A stretch of DNA of 64,000 nt from Bacillus cytotoxicus (GCF_023715645.1 NZ_JAMBOP010000007.1:62001-126000), one strand, 5' to 3'. Positions 53,540 to 62,875 are shown, counted from the stretch's first letter. The notes: generated by a model from the sequence alone, not told the origin. Program-made: numbers and translations.

Positions 53540-55727
53540 AATCAAACTTCAATTTCTTTAATGCTTCTGCTAATGCATTATTCAGAGGTTCTTCCTGCTG
53601 TTGTTGCTGTTTCATGTATTTTTGAACGGCACGTTTATCTGCTTTGTTACCTGATTCTTTCTTACGACGTTCTTGGAATGTAGAAAGCTTCTCACGATAG
53701 CCGCATTTACATGCGAAGATTTGGCCGTCGCCTTCACCGCGAAGTTCTAGTTTTTTCTTACATTGCGGGCAGCGTGCGTTTGTCGTGCGGGATACATTTT
53801 TGCGATGACCGCATTCACGATCTTGGCATACAAGCATTTTGCCTTTTTTACCGTTTACTTCTAGCATTGGTTTTCCGCAGTCTGGGCACGTTTTTGTAGA
53901 AATGTTGTCGTGCTTATATTTTTTAGCACTCGATTTAATTTCAGAAACAATTTCTTTTGTGTAGTTTTTCATTTCGGAAATGAATACTTCTTTTTTCAAT
54001 TTTCCTTTTGCGATAGCCTCAAGTTTTTGCTCCCACTCAGCAGTTAGTGTAGGAGATTTTAATTCTTCTGGTACTAAATCAAGCAATTGACGGCCTTTTG
54101 ATGTGATGTGAATGTCTTTGCCGCGTTTTTCAATTAAGAACGAATTGAACAATTTATCAATAATGTCAGCACGTGTCGCAACCGTACCTAGTCCGCCTGT
54201 TGATTTTAATGTATCTGCAAGCTGTTTGTTTTGCGTATCCATATACTTTGTTGGATTTTCCATCGCTGAAAGTAATGTCGCTTCATTAAATCGTGCAGGT
54301 GGCTTTGTTTGACCTGACGTTCCTGCAATTAGTTTCACGTTTAATGTATCGCCTTTTTCGATGCGAGGTAAAATTTGTTCTTTTAAATCGTCTACTGCAT
54401 CGTCATCTTCAAAACGATTTTCATATACTTCTTTCCAGCCGGAATTCATAATTGTTTTGCCGCGTGCGACGAAGTTTTCCTCACCGATTTTAGCGCGTAA
54501 CGTTAGTTGTTCGTATTCGAAAGCTGGGAATAAAACTGCTAAGAAACGTTTGACAACTAAATCGTAAATTTTGCGCTCTTTATCTGTGAACGCTGAGAAA
54601 TTCACATAGCTTTCCGTTGGGATGATGGCATGGTGATCACTTACTTTACTATCATCAACGAAAGATTTGGAAGTTTTGATTGGTTTCATTAAAACTTTAT
54701 TCGCTAAAGAACGATACTCACCTACTCCGCAAGCTTTCAGACGTTCTGGAAGTGTTCCGACGATGTCAGATGAGATATAACGTGAATCTGTACGCGGATA
54801 TGTTAACACTTTGTGCTGTTCATACAATTTTTGCATAATGTTTAACGTTTCTTTTGCAGAATAACCAAAAATTTTATTTGCATCACGTTGCAGCTCTGTT
54901 AAGTCATAAAGACCAGGAGCAAACGACTTCTTCGGTTTTTTCTCAATATCCACTACAGTCGCGTTGTAGTTTCCTATTTTTTTCACAATCGCATCCATTT
55001 TTTCTTTATCAAAGCTGCGGCTATTGCCTTTCGCATCTTGCCAAGTGAGCTTTAACCGCTCTGTTGTTTGTGCTTCGATACCATAGTATGTTTGTGCTTT
55101 GAAGTTTTTAATTTCATCTTCACGTCCTGCGATGATCGCGACAGTAGGCGTTTGTACACGACCGCAGTTCAATTGTGCGTTGAATCTTGTCGTTAATGCA
55201 CGCGTTGCATTAAGACCGATATACCAGTCAGCTTCCGAACGGGCAACAGCTGAAGCATATAAGTTGTCGTATGCTTTCCCAGGCTTCAAGTTGGCAAAGC
55301 CATCTTTGATTGCTTTATCAGTAACAGATGAAATCCATAGACGCTTAATCGGTTTATTTACTCTCACTTTATCAATAATCCAACGAGCTACTAATTCACC
55401 TTCGCGTCCTGCGTCTGTAGCTACGATAATTTCATTTACATCATTTCGAGTTAGCTGACTTTTCACAGCATTAAATTGTTTGCCAGTTTGCTTAATTACG
55501 GTTAATTTTAAGCGTTCCGGTAGCATTGGAAGATCTTCTAAATTCCACGTTTTATACTTCACATCATAACTTTCTGGATCTGCTAATGTAACGAGATGAC
55601 CTAAAGCCCACGTAACAATATATTTACTTCCTTCAATGTATCCATTTCCTTTTTTATCGCACTTCAATACACGTGCAATATCACGTGCAACAGAAGGTTT
55701 CTCAGCAATTACAATACTTTTTGCCAT
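53538..55727 (-). CDS. topB: DNA topoisomerase III
   Basis: A 729-residue type IA topoisomerase that cuts and passes single DNA strands, resolving recombination and replication intermediates. The Toprim domain starts at KSIVIAEKPSVARDIARVL and includes ATDAGREGELVARWI. The active-site Tyr is in VLTYPRTDSRYIS. The C-terminal part carries zinc-ribbon motifs, CPDCGKPM with CQDRECGH and CPQCKKKL with CKCG. These, and the ending in a Gln-rich tail, match Firmicutes TopB. The gene is alone, facing repeats on both sides. Confidence 0.95.
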   Translation of the reverse strand: MAKSIVIAEKPSVARDIARVLKCDKKGNGYIEGSKYIVTWALGHLVTLADPESYDVKYKTWNLEDLPMLPERLKLTVIKQTGKQFNAVKSQLTRNDVNEIIVATDAGREGELVARWIIDKVRVNKPIKRLWISSVTDKAIKDGFANLKPGKAYDNLYASAVARSEADWYIGLNATRALTTRFNAQLNCGRVQTPTVAIIAGREDEIKNFKAQTYYGIEAQTTERLKLTWQDAKGNSRSFDKEKMDAIVKKIGNYNATVVDIEKKPKKSFAPGLYDLTELQRDANKIFGYSAKETLNIMQKLYEQHKVLTYPRTDSRYISSDIVGTLPERLKACGVGEYRSLANKVLMKPIKTSKSFVDDSKVSDHHAIIPTESYVNFSAFTDKERKIYDLVVKRFLAVLFPAFEYEQLTLRAKIGEENFVARGKTIMNSGWKEVYENRFEDDDAVDDLKEQILPRIEKGDTLNVKLIAGTSGQTKPPARFNEATLLSAMENPTKYMDTQNKQLADTLKSTGGLGTVATRADIIDKLFNSFLIEKRGKDIHITSKGRQLLDLVPEELKSPTLTAEWEQKLEAIAKGKLKKEVFISEMKNYTKEIVSEIKSSAKKYKHDNISTKTCPDCGKPMLEVNGKKGKMLVCQDRECGHRKNVSRTTNARCPQCKKKLELRGEGDGQIFACKCGYREKLSTFQERRKKESGNKADKRAVQKYMKQQQQQEEPLNNALAEALKKLKFD

Positions 55728-55859
55728 ATTTCAAACATCCTTTCAATTTCCGTAAGTTAACTATAGCACACATCTCTTTTGGATTCAGTCATTCCGAGGA
55801 TTTGCATCCGTTGTTAAAAATATAAGTGTTCCATTTTTAACCAGTTTCAGAAATGATCA

Positions 55860-55955
55860 CCCTTTATTTCAAACATTGCCTGTGGCAGAAAAAGGCTCTG
55901 CCCGCTCCAATACATGGCCAGTTGCTCTCGCCCACCTAAAAAAGAGTTTTTTTGG
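55860..55955 (-). repeat. Intergenic repeat copy M, partial
   Basis: Reverse core with TTTCAAACATTGCCTGTGG, GGCTCTGCCCGCTCC and GGCCAGTTGCTCTCGCCC. No inverted ends. It lies between the topB promoter side and the thiE riboswitch. Confidence 0.78.
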
Positions 55956-56035
55956 TTTGTATTTACATAGTTAAGACAACTTGTTATTTCAATAGAATCA
56001 GAGTAGACTCTGAAGTAAATGAATAAGAAAACACA

Positions 56036-56124
56036 TGGGAGTTTGCGGATGCAAACTGAGAGTACGGCTCATCCGTCGTTGACCATTTGAACCTGTTGGA
56101 TAATGCCAGCGTAGGGAGAGTGTA
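56036..56124 (+). promoter_or_regulatory. TPP riboswitch (THI element) upstream of thiE
   Basis: The conserved pieces appear in order: GGGAGTTTGC, CTGAGAGTACGGC, TTGACC, GAACCTGTTGGATAATGCC and AGCGTAGGGA. This is the thiamine pyrophosphate aptamer. A terminator follows at 56139-56172, so binding of TPP should cause early termination. Confidence 0.95.
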
Positions 56125-56138
56125 GAGAGCATATTATG

Positions 56139-56172
56139 AAGACACCTTGCATGCGCAAAAGTGTCTTTTTTT
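56139..56172 (+). terminator. Riboswitch expression-platform terminator
   Basis: AAGACAC and GTGTCTT pair around a 15-base loop, followed by TTTTTTT. It stands between the TPP aptamer and the thiE start. Confidence 0.85.
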
Positions 56173-56208
56173 GGCTATATCTCCTACGATAAAAAAGGAG
56201 AGATATAT

Positions 56209-56883
56209 ATGGAAATGAAAGAAATTGCGGCACGTATCGATAAACAAATTATGTCTGAGTTACTACAAGTGTACTTTATTATGGGAAGTAACAATTGCCG
56301 CAAAGATCCATTACAAGTTATGAAATACGCACTAGATGGCGGAGTTACACTTTTTCAGTATCGTGAAAAAGGTGACGGAGCATTAACGGGGGAAAAACGA
56401 TATGCATTTGCCGAGCAGCTGCAATCATTATGCAAAGCGTACAATGTTCCATTTATCGTAAATGATGATGTGGAATTAGCGCTAGCGTTAAATGCCGATG
56501 GTGTTCATGTTGGGCAAGATGATGAAAACATTCAGATTGTACGTGAGAAAATGGGCGATAAAATCATTGGTGTATCCGCTCATACGATAGAAGAAGCGCG
56601 ATTTGCGATTGAAAATGGCGCGGATTATTTAGGCGTAGGGCCGATCTTTCAAACAAGTACAAAAAAAGATGCAAAAGCAGTACAAGGAACGGCAGGATTA
56701 CGTTTTTTTCGTGAAAGTGGTATTGAAATTCCAATTGTCGGTATTGGTGGGATTACAGCAGATAATGCTACTTCTGTCGTTGAAGCAGGGGCAGATGGAG
56801 TTGCTGTTATTTCAGCGATTAGTTTAGCGGAGTCTCCTTATAATAGTGCGAAGAGATTGGCTGAGCAGGTGAAGAAAATTTAA
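56209..56883 (+). CDS. thiE: Thiamine-phosphate synthase
   Basis: A 224-residue TIM-barrel enzyme that joins HMP-pyrophosphate and thiazole phosphate to thiamine phosphate. It has QYREKG, the Mg-binding [21 protein letters not shown] (with Asp pair), [23 protein letters not shown] and [10 protein letters not shown]. The ATG at 56209 follows AAAGGAGAG; the upstream frame runs through the terminator and is not translated. It is controlled by the riboswitch just before it. Other thi genes are not adjacent, but a precursor transporter under a second riboswitch lies 3 kb downstream. Confidence 0.95.
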   Translation: MEMKEIAARIDKQIMSELLQVYFIMGSNNCRKDPLQVMKYALDGGVTLFQYREKGDGALTGEKRYAFAEQLQSLCKAYNVPFIVNDDVELALALNADGVHVGQDDENIQIVREKMGDKIIGVSAHTIEEARFAIENGADYLGVGPIFQTSTKKDAKAVQGTAGLRFFRESGIEIPIVGIGGITADNATSVVEAGADGVAVISAISLAESPYNSAKRLAEQVKKI

Positions 56884-56909
56884 ACAAACGTTTGATTAAA
56901 AAGGGGATG

Positions 56910-57082
56910 TCCAAACTTGACATAAAACCCTTTTCTTTTTAAATGGACGAGAGCGTCTGGCCATGCGTAGAAGCGGTCAGTGCCTATTTCTGCCACATGC
57001 GATGTTCAAACAAAGAGAGAAAGAAAGTAGCAGGTTACTTTATGTCATGGCGGCGACTTGTGTGCCGGGAAGTCAAGTTGGA
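56910..57082 (+). repeat. Intergenic repeat copy N, TCCAACTTGAC-ended subtype (173 bp)
   Basis: Bounded by TCCAAACTTGAC and, inverted, GTCAAGTTGGA. The core is the same as in the other copies, but the right part (GGCGGCGACTTGTGTGCCGG) matches only copy A at 11.2 kb. It shows that the same core exists with two unrelated pairs of inverted ends. Confidence 0.82.
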
Positions 57083-57159
57083 TATATATCAACGTTTCTA
57101 AACTAAAAAGGAGTGTCGCATAGCCAAAAATTCGACTTATGAGACATCTCCATTTTTCA

Positions 57160-58473
57160 TTAAAACATTAGTGAAACGAGAAGCATTCCAATTGCAATTG
57201 ATGTAATTGTTGAGACGAGACCTGGGATCATAAAGCTATGATTTAATACATATTTACCGATACGCGTTGTACCTGTACGGTCAAAGTTAATTGCCGCAAC
57301 GATTGTTCCGTAGTTTGGAATAAAGAAATATCCGTTTACAGCTGGGAACATTGCAATCAATAGTGCCGGTGGAATGCCAAGTGTTAATCCAAGTGGTATT
57401 AACGCACGTACTGTTGCAGCTTGGCTATATAACAAGATTGATAGAACAAATAGTGCAATTGCAAATAGCCACGGTGCACTCGTTACGAGGTCTTGAATAG
57501 AACCTTGAATGATTTGTAAGTTACCGTTAAAGAATGTATCTCCCATCCAGGCGATACCAAAAATCGCAACAACCGCTGTTGCTCCTGCTTTAAAGACGTT
57601 ACCAGACACGATGCTTTCTACATTTGGTTTGCAAAAAATTACAATAAGTGCTGCGATTGTTAGCATCACCATTTCAATAGTGTTTGGCATTGAAAGACGT
57701 ACAAGCTTTCCGTCTATCATCCAGCCAGGGCGTAACGCTTCAAAAGATCCAAGAAGAACAACGAGAACTGTTGCAAGTAAAAAGAGGACAACAGACAGTT
57801 TTGCACCTTTTGGGATAATGAATTCTTTCTTTTCTTCTAGTTTCGGAATCATACCTTCTTGTAAGCGCTTTAAATATTCTTCATCTTCGTTTAGCTCTTT
57901 TCCCATTTTACTTGCGACGAAAGCAGCTAACATACAAGCGATAAAGGTAGATGGAATACTAATTTTTAAAATATCTAATAGTGTAATATTATAGTTAGCA
58001 AGCATAGCGAGAAGTGCCACGGTTGCTGCTGAAATTGGACTTGCCGTAATCGCTTGTTGCGATGCAATAACAGCAATTGACAGTGGGCGTTCTGGTCGAA
58101 TTCCTGATTCACGCGATACTTCAGCAATGACAGGAAGAACTGAATAGGCAACGTGTCCTGTTCCTGCGCAAAACGTAAATAAATAAGTAACGATTGGAGC
58201 AAAGAACGTAATCCACTTCGGATTTTTGCGGAGTGCCTTTTCTGCAATGTGAACAAGATAGTCCATTCCCCCAGCAGCTTGCAACGCTCCAGCGGCTGTA
58301 ATCACTGCTAAAATCATAAGCATAACATCAATCGGGGGAGAGGTTGGTTGTAAGTGGAAGAAGAAGACAAAGATTGTCATCCCAACACCACCCATTACGC
58401 CAAGGCCAATACCTCCAAGGCGCGCGCCGATGAAAATACAGAGTAATAAGATGATAAACTGTAGCCAGAACAT
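57160..58473 (-). CDS. Anaerobic C4-dicarboxylate transporter, Dcu family
   Basis: A 437-residue membrane protein with about 11-12 helices, starting FIILLLCIFIGARLGGIGLGVMGGVG, as in DcuA/DcuB. AVIASQQAITASPISAATVALL and FCAGTGHVAYSVLPVIAE are the conserved family segments. It exchanges aspartate, fumarate or malate for succinate in anaerobic growth. DcuA and DcuB cannot be told apart from sequence here. No two-component regulator is next to it. The ribosome site is AGGGGGT. Confidence 0.88.
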   Translation of the reverse strand: MFWLQFIILLLCIFIGARLGGIGLGVMGGVGMTIFVFFFHLQPTSPPIDVMLMILAVITAAGALQAAGGMDYLVHIAEKALRKNPKWITFFAPIVTYLFTFCAGTGHVAYSVLPVIAEVSRESGIRPERPLSIAVIASQQAITASPISAATVALLAMLANYNITLLDILKISIPSTFIACMLAAFVASKMGKELNEDEEYLKRLQEGMIPKLEEKKEFIIPKGAKLSVVLFLLATVLVVLLGSFEALRPGWMIDGKLVRLSMPNTIEMVMLTIAALIVIFCKPNVESIVSGNVFKAGATAVVAIFGIAWMGDTFFNGNLQIIQGSIQDLVTSAPWLFAIALFVLSILLYSQAATVRALIPLGLTLGIPPALLIAMFPAVNGYFFIPNYGTIVAAINFDRTGTTRIGKYVLNHSFMIPGLVSTITSIAIGMLLVSLMF

Positions 58474-58998
58474 AGCATGTACCCCCTAGATAATAATTAG
58501 TTGTTATTATCAAATAATTTCCCCTGTTTCATGATTCGAAAGTTGAATCATAAAATGAATCTATTAAAATGACTTATTTTAATTATATAACACATCAAAA
58601 ACATGCCTCGCCCTGTTTGTTAACGATATGTTACAAAAGGGTTATTTTGGGATTTTTAATTTACATGTTTGTATAAAGAGCTATTTCGATTTGGATTTCG
58701 TAATCTATGGGGGCTAAGGTCACATGAAACGATGCTAGCCAGTTATGGGACTGATGGGTTTAGCTTTGGCCAATGTTTTCGGACATTGAAAGATATTGAT
58801 AGAAAAGATAATAAGCGTAAGAAGACTATTATCGGCAACAAATGAGATAGCATCGGGATACTGATAAATTACAAGTGGTGATTTTAAATGAAATTTGTAT
58901 TCTGTGTCGTATATGAAAAAATCTGTGCTATGAAACGAGATGCATGATTGTTTAAAAAGAATTATTACCTTTTGAGGGATATAAATAAGGAGGGTTTT
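58474..58998. other. Intergenic stretch, no gene recognised
   Basis: 525 bases holding the promoter of the Dcu gene on one side and that of the kinase-like gene on the other. A short dyad, GGCTA with TAGCC, stands near 58711-58740. Some stretches look like decayed coding sequence but no frame holds. No repeat-family copy is present, which is unusual for a gap this size in the window. Confidence 0.4.
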
Positions 58999-59502
58999 AT
59001 GAAAAAAATTGTACTTATTGGTTCGGGTGGTTCGGGGAAATCTACATTAGCAAGGCATTTAGGAGAAAAGCTAAAAATTAATGTTTACCATCTTGATGCA
59101 TTATTTTGGAAACCTAATTGGGTAGGTGTTCCGAAAGAGGAACAAAGAGAAGTACAAAATGATTTAATTAGAGAAGAAGAATGGATTATTGATGGGAATT
59201 ATGGCGGGACAATGGAAATAAGACTTAACGCCGCTGATACAATCATCTTTCTCGATATTCATAGAGCAATATGTATATATCGGGCTTTCAAAAGAATCGT
59301 ACAATATCGAAACAGAACAAGGCCAGATATGGGCGAAGGATGCGAAGAAAGATTTGACCGTGAATTTTTCAAATGGATATGGGAGTATCCAACGACCAGA
59401 AGACCTGCGATTTTAGAAAGACTGGATCAATTATCTAGGGATAAAAAGGTGATTATTTTAAAATCACCAAAAGAAGTTCGACGTTTTTTAGAGCGAGTGT
59501 AA
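58999..59502 (+). CDS. P-loop kinase-like protein (DNA topology modulation protein FlaR type)
   Basis: A 167-residue protein related to adenylate kinases: Walker A LIGSGGSGKSTLARHLG at the N-terminus, then VYHLDALFWKPNW and WIIDGNYGGTMEIRLNAADTIIFLD, and RPDMGEGCEERFDREFFKWIW. This pattern is the one annotated as topology modulation protein, named after an old flagellin-regulator report; the actual substrate is unknown and small-molecule phosphorylation is more likely. I use ATG 58999 with AAGGAGGG upstream. Confidence 0.8.
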   Translation: MKKIVLIGSGGSGKSTLARHLGEKLKINVYHLDALFWKPNWVGVPKEEQREVQNDLIREEEWIIDGNYGGTMEIRLNAADTIIFLDIHRAICIYRAFKRIVQYRNRTRPDMGEGCEERFDREFFKWIWEYPTTRRPAILERLDQLSRDKKVIILKSPKEVRRFLERV

Positions 59503-59665
59503 TAGTTTTGAACGATAGAGCCTATTAAAAAGAATATATCCATTTCCCTACATCAATTATTGGGTATGATGTCCTGTATGAAGAGTACCTAGAAATATTT
59601 ACTGGGGAAAATTAAATTTATTTGTTCATAAAAATAATCCGTGCTACAATGAAAACGAATTGAAA

Positions 59666-59748
59666 CAGGGGAGCCGATATGGCTGAGAGGATGTAACAAT
59701 ACATCGACCCTTAACCTGATCTGGATAATGCCAGCGTAGGGAGTTGTA
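59666..59748 (+). promoter_or_regulatory. TPP riboswitch upstream of the thiamine-precursor transporter
   Basis: AGGGGAGCCGATATGGCTGA, then GACCC, AACCTGATCTGGATAATGCC and AGCGTAGGGA in order, the full TPP aptamer. A terminator follows. It is separated from the first gene by about 310 bases because a repeat copy lies between. Confidence 0.95.
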
Positions 59749-59790
59749 TCAAGAATCGTAGCGATTGTTATTCTATGATAACTTGTATAT

Positions 59791-59828
59791 AAGGCTTTCC
59801 TGCTTCGCTGCAGGAAAGCCTTTTTTGT
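59791..59828 (+). terminator. Riboswitch expression-platform terminator
   Basis: AAGGCTTTCCTGC and GCAGGAAAGCCTT pair around TTCGCT, followed by TTTTTTG. A very stable 13-pair stem. Confidence 0.92.
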
Positions 59829-59839
59829 ATGAAATTTAT

Positions 59840-60033
59840 GTAACTACTCATTTTTTAGCATATAGATTGCTGACATGAAAAAACAAATGACAATGCACCT
59901 CGCAATCTTTCTTTGTTTTAAAACGTAGCGCGTGGCAGGAAAAGGCCCTGACCGCATCTATACATGGCCAGTCCCTCTCACCCCTATAAAAAATGCTTTC
60001 CCGCCTTTTTTTATAAGGCAACTGAGTAGCTAC
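59840..60033 (-). repeat. Intergenic repeat copy O, complete (194 bp), inside a riboswitch leader
   Basis: Bounded by GTAACTACTCA and CTGAGTAGCTAC, reverse core. It starts 12 bases after the terminator of the TPP riboswitch and ends about 30 bases before the first gene. Transcripts that escape the riboswitch must cross it, and it may bring its own promoter or terminator activity. Confidence 0.87.
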
Positions 60034-60064
60034 GAAATTTATTTAATATAAGGAGGAATTTAGT

Positions 60065-60385
60065 ATGTCACAGCAAGTTACAGTTTCATTTTCAGTTGTA
60101 CCACAAGCAAAGCATAAAGATGTGTATGCGGTTGTAGATAAAGCGATTGAGGTTGTTCAGCAATCAGGTGTGCGCTATGAGGTTGGTGCAATGGAAACGA
60201 CGATGGAAGGGGAATTAGACGAGCTTCTTGATATTATTAAACGTGCGCAGCAAGCTTGCATAGATGATGGGGCGGAAGAAGTGATTACTTCTATTAAAAT
60301 CCACTATCGTCCGAGCACAGGCGTAACGATTGATGAAAAAGTGTGGAAGTATCGTGAAGAATATGAAAAAACAGAAACGATCTAA
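60065..60385 (+). CDS. Thiamine-binding protein, YqgV/MTH1187 type
   Basis: A 106-residue ferredoxin-like-fold protein: VTVSFSVVPQAK, then VDKAIEVVQQSGVRYEVGAMETTMEGELDELLDII, and EEVITSIKIHYRP. This is the thiamine-binding fold also found twice in YkoF. It likely binds thiamine or its pyrimidine part in the cytoplasm. It is the first gene of the transporter operon and overlaps the permease gene by 23 bases. The ribosome site is AAGGAGGAA. Confidence 0.85.
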   Translation: MSQQVTVSFSVVPQAKHKDVYAVVDKAIEVVQQSGVRYEVGAMETTMEGELDELLDIIKRAQQACIDDGAEEVITSIKIHYRPSTGVTIDEKVWKYREEYEKTETI

Positions 60386-61133
60386 CATAGCGATTACAAC
60401 AGTTTGGCTGTTCCTTCTCATTGCAATATGGGAAGGAGCTGTTTCGGTATTCCATATTGAACCGTGGATTTTGCCGAAGCCTTCTGCAATTGTACATGAA
60501 CTTATTGAAATGAAAGATTTATTACTTCCTAATACGGTGCAGACTTTGCAAGAGGTTTTCATAGGATTATTTTTTGCGATTATACTTGGAACGAGCATTG
60601 CGATGATTATGGATGTGATTCCATTATTCCGCTTGTTAATGAATCCGTTATTAGTGGTTTCACAAACAGTTCCGATTGTTGTACTAGCACCGTTATTTAT
60701 TATTTGGTTTGGCTACGGAATGCTGCCGAAAGTAATGGTTGTTATTCTCGTATGCTTCTTTCCAATTACACTTAGTATTTTAGAAGGTTTTCAAACGGTA
60801 GATCAATCGATGCTAAAGTTGCTGCAAACAATGCGGGCAAGTAAGTGGCAAGTTTATCAAAAAGTGAAATTTCCAGCTGTACTGCCATACTTTTTTTCAG
60901 GATTAAAAATTGCTGTTACATATAGCGTAATGGGGGCCATTATTGGGGAATGGCTTGGGGCAAGTGAAGGTTTAGGCGTGATGCTGACAAGGGCAACGAA
61001 ATCGTTTTTAACAGCTCGTGTGTTTGGGATTGCCGCTGTTATTGTCTGTGTGACGCTACTCTTGTACTTTGTTGTTGAATTTATGGCAAGACTAACAGCA
61101 CCGTGGGTTTACAGAAAGGATGGAGAGAAATGA
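60363..61133 (+). CDS. ABC transporter permease for a thiamine precursor (ThiX-like)
   Basis: A 256-residue permease with six helices and the cytoplasmic loop LLQTMRASKWQVYQKVKFPAV (EAA-type). It belongs to the nitrate/taurinate/pyrimidine group. The start ATG 60363 lies inside the end of the thiamine-binding gene; the ribosome site (GTGAAGA) is weak, so coupling is likely. With the next two genes it forms a complete importer. Confidence 0.87.
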   Translation: MKKQKRSNIAITTVWLFLLIAIWEGAVSVFHIEPWILPKPSAIVHELIEMKDLLLPNTVQTLQEVFIGLFFAIILGTSIAMIMDVIPLFRLLMNPLLVVSQTVPIVVLAPLFIIWFGYGMLPKVMVVILVCFFPITLSILEGFQTVDQSMLKLLQTMRASKWQVYQKVKFPAVLPYFFSGLKIAVTYSVMGAIIGEWLGASEGLGVMLTRATKSFLTARVFGIAAVIVCVTLLLYFVVEFMARLTAPWVYRKDGEK

Positions 61134-62122
61134 AAAAAGGGTTAAAAGTGTTATTAGCAGCTTCGTTATTATTTACATTTGCAGGTTGCTCAGCAGGTAA
61201 GAAAGAAGAAAGTAAAGAGAAGAAAGTAACGGTAGTATTGGACTGGTTTCCAAATACAAACCATACTGGTTTATATGTAGCAAAGACGAAAGACTATTAT
61301 AAAAAACAAGGTTTAGATGTAGAAATTATTCAGCCAGGTGAAAATACGTCTGCTGAACAAATGGTTGCATCAGGAAAAGCGGATTTTGGTGTAAGTTATC
61401 AAGAGAACGTAACAACAGCACGGGTTGAAGATATTCCAGTTGTATCAATTGGTGCCGTTATTCAACATAATACATCTGCATTTGCATCTTTAAAAAAGGA
61501 TAACATCACATCTCCAAAAGCATTTGAAGGAAAACGATATGGCGGTTGGGGAGCACCAGCTGAAGAGGCTACTCTAAAAACAGTGATGGATAAGCATCAA
61601 GCAGACTATAATAAAGTGCAAAAGGTTGTACTTGGACAAACAGATTTCTTTAAATCGATTGGCCGGGACGCTGATTTTGAGTGGATCTATTATGGCTGGG
61701 ATGGTATTGAAGCAAAGAGAAAAGGCATTGAGTTAAACACGATTATGCTAAAAGATTTAAATCCAGCGTTAGATTATTATAGCCCTGTTATGATTACAAG
61801 TGAAAAACATGCAAAACAAGATAAAGACTTTGTGAAGAAATTTATGAAAGCAACAACAGAAGGTTATGACTTTGCGATTAAAGAACCGAAAGAAGCAGCG
61901 GATATTTTAATTAAAAATGTACCAGACATTAATAAAGATTTAGTACAAGAAAGCCAAAAATGGTTAAGTACGAAATACCAAGATGATGCGAAAGCGTGGG
62001 GAGTACAGAAGGAAGAAGTATGGACGAATTATATGAATTTCTTATATGACAATAAAGTCATTAAAAAGAAAATTGATGTGAAAGCGGCCTTTACGAACGA
62101 ATTCCTTCCAAGTGAAAAATGA
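61130..62122 (+). CDS. Substrate-binding lipoprotein for HMP-type pyrimidine (ThiY-like)
   Basis: A 330-residue NMT1/THI5-type binding protein. The signal is KKGLKVLLAASLLFTFAGC, with the lipidated Cys near residue 19. The mature part has VVLDWFPNTNHTGLYVAK, a motif typical of pyrimidine-precursor binders (W-P-N-T-x-H), and GWGAPAEEATL. It probably captures the amino-pyrimidine salvage product of thiamine, as ThiY does in B. halodurans. It overlaps the permease stop by ATGA. Confidence 0.88.
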   Translation: MKKGLKVLLAASLLFTFAGCSAGKKEESKEKKVTVVLDWFPNTNHTGLYVAKTKDYYKKQGLDVEIIQPGENTSAEQMVASGKADFGVSYQENVTTARVEDIPVVSIGAVIQHNTSAFASLKKDNITSPKAFEGKRYGGWGAPAEEATLKTVMDKHQADYNKVQKVVLGQTDFFKSIGRDADFEWIYYGWDGIEAKRKGIELNTIMLKDLNPALDYYSPVMITSEKHAKQDKDFVKKFMKATTEGYDFAIKEPKEAADILIKNVPDINKDLVQESQKWLSTKYQDDAKAWGVQKEEVWTNYMNFLYDNKVIKKKIDVKAAFTNEFLPSEK

Positions 62123-62868
62123 GCGGACTACAAGTAAAAGACGTTGCGAAAACATTTGATGGAAAAACAGTGCTAGAGCATATGAACGTCTCGGTTCAAG
62201 AGGGGGAATTTGTCTCTTTTGTTGGACCGAGTGGCTGCGGAAAAAGTACGTTATTAAACATTATTGCTGGCATTGAACAAGCAAATGATGGAGATGTACT
62301 TTACGAAAACCAATCCGTTATGAATCGGAATATTGTGAGCTATATGCCGCAGCAAGATCTCCTGCTTCCGTGGCGTTCGGCTCTTCATAATATCGTATTA
62401 CCGTTAGAAATTGAAGGGCAATCAAAAAGAAAACGATTAGAAATTGGTATGGAAGCATTAAAGCAGTTTGGACTTGATGAATATGCAGATCATTATCCAG
62501 GTGCGTTATCAGGTGGAATGCGGCAGCGTGTTAGCTTCTTACGTACGTATTTATGTGATAAACCGATTATGCTACTTGATGAGCCCTTTGGAAAACTAGA
62601 TGCATTTACAAAAATGGAAGTGCATAGCTGGTTATTAGAATCATGGCAAAAAGGGAAACAAACGATCATTATGGTTACACATGACTTAGACGAAGCGATT
62701 TTATTATCAGATCGTGTTTTCATTCTATCGCAGCAACCATCAACAATTGTCGGCGAAGTGAAAGTGAACTTGCCGCGCCCTCGAACGATGGACATGTTAA
62801 CGTCAGAAGAGTTAAAAGAAGATAAAACAGTGATATTAAAAATATTGGCTCCTTATATGAGGAAATAA
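62119..62868 (+). CDS. ABC transporter ATP-binding protein (ThiZ-like)
   Basis: A 249-residue ATPase with Walker A GPSGCGKSTLLN, Q-loop SYMPQQDLLLPWRS, signature LSGGMRQRVSFLRT, Walker B IMLLDEPFGKLDA and switch VTHDLDEA. The LLPW after the Q is typical of the nitrate/taurine/pyrimidine group. It overlaps the binding-protein stop by four bases and closes the operon. Confidence 0.92.
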   Translation: MSGLQVKDVAKTFDGKTVLEHMNVSVQEGEFVSFVGPSGCGKSTLLNIIAGIEQANDGDVLYENQSVMNRNIVSYMPQQDLLLPWRSALHNIVLPLEIEGQSKRKRLEIGMEALKQFGLDEYADHYPGALSGGMRQRVSFLRTYLCDKPIMLLDEPFGKLDAFTKMEVHSWLLESWQKGKQTIIMVTHDLDEAILLSDRVFILSQQPSTIVGEVKVNLPRPRTMDMLTSEELKEDKTVILKILAPYMRK

Positions 62869-62875
62869 GGTATTG

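Noticed and set aside
53711-55458. Several frames opposite topB
   Set aside because: All lie antisense to a strongly conserved gene and have the skewed composition of shadow frames.
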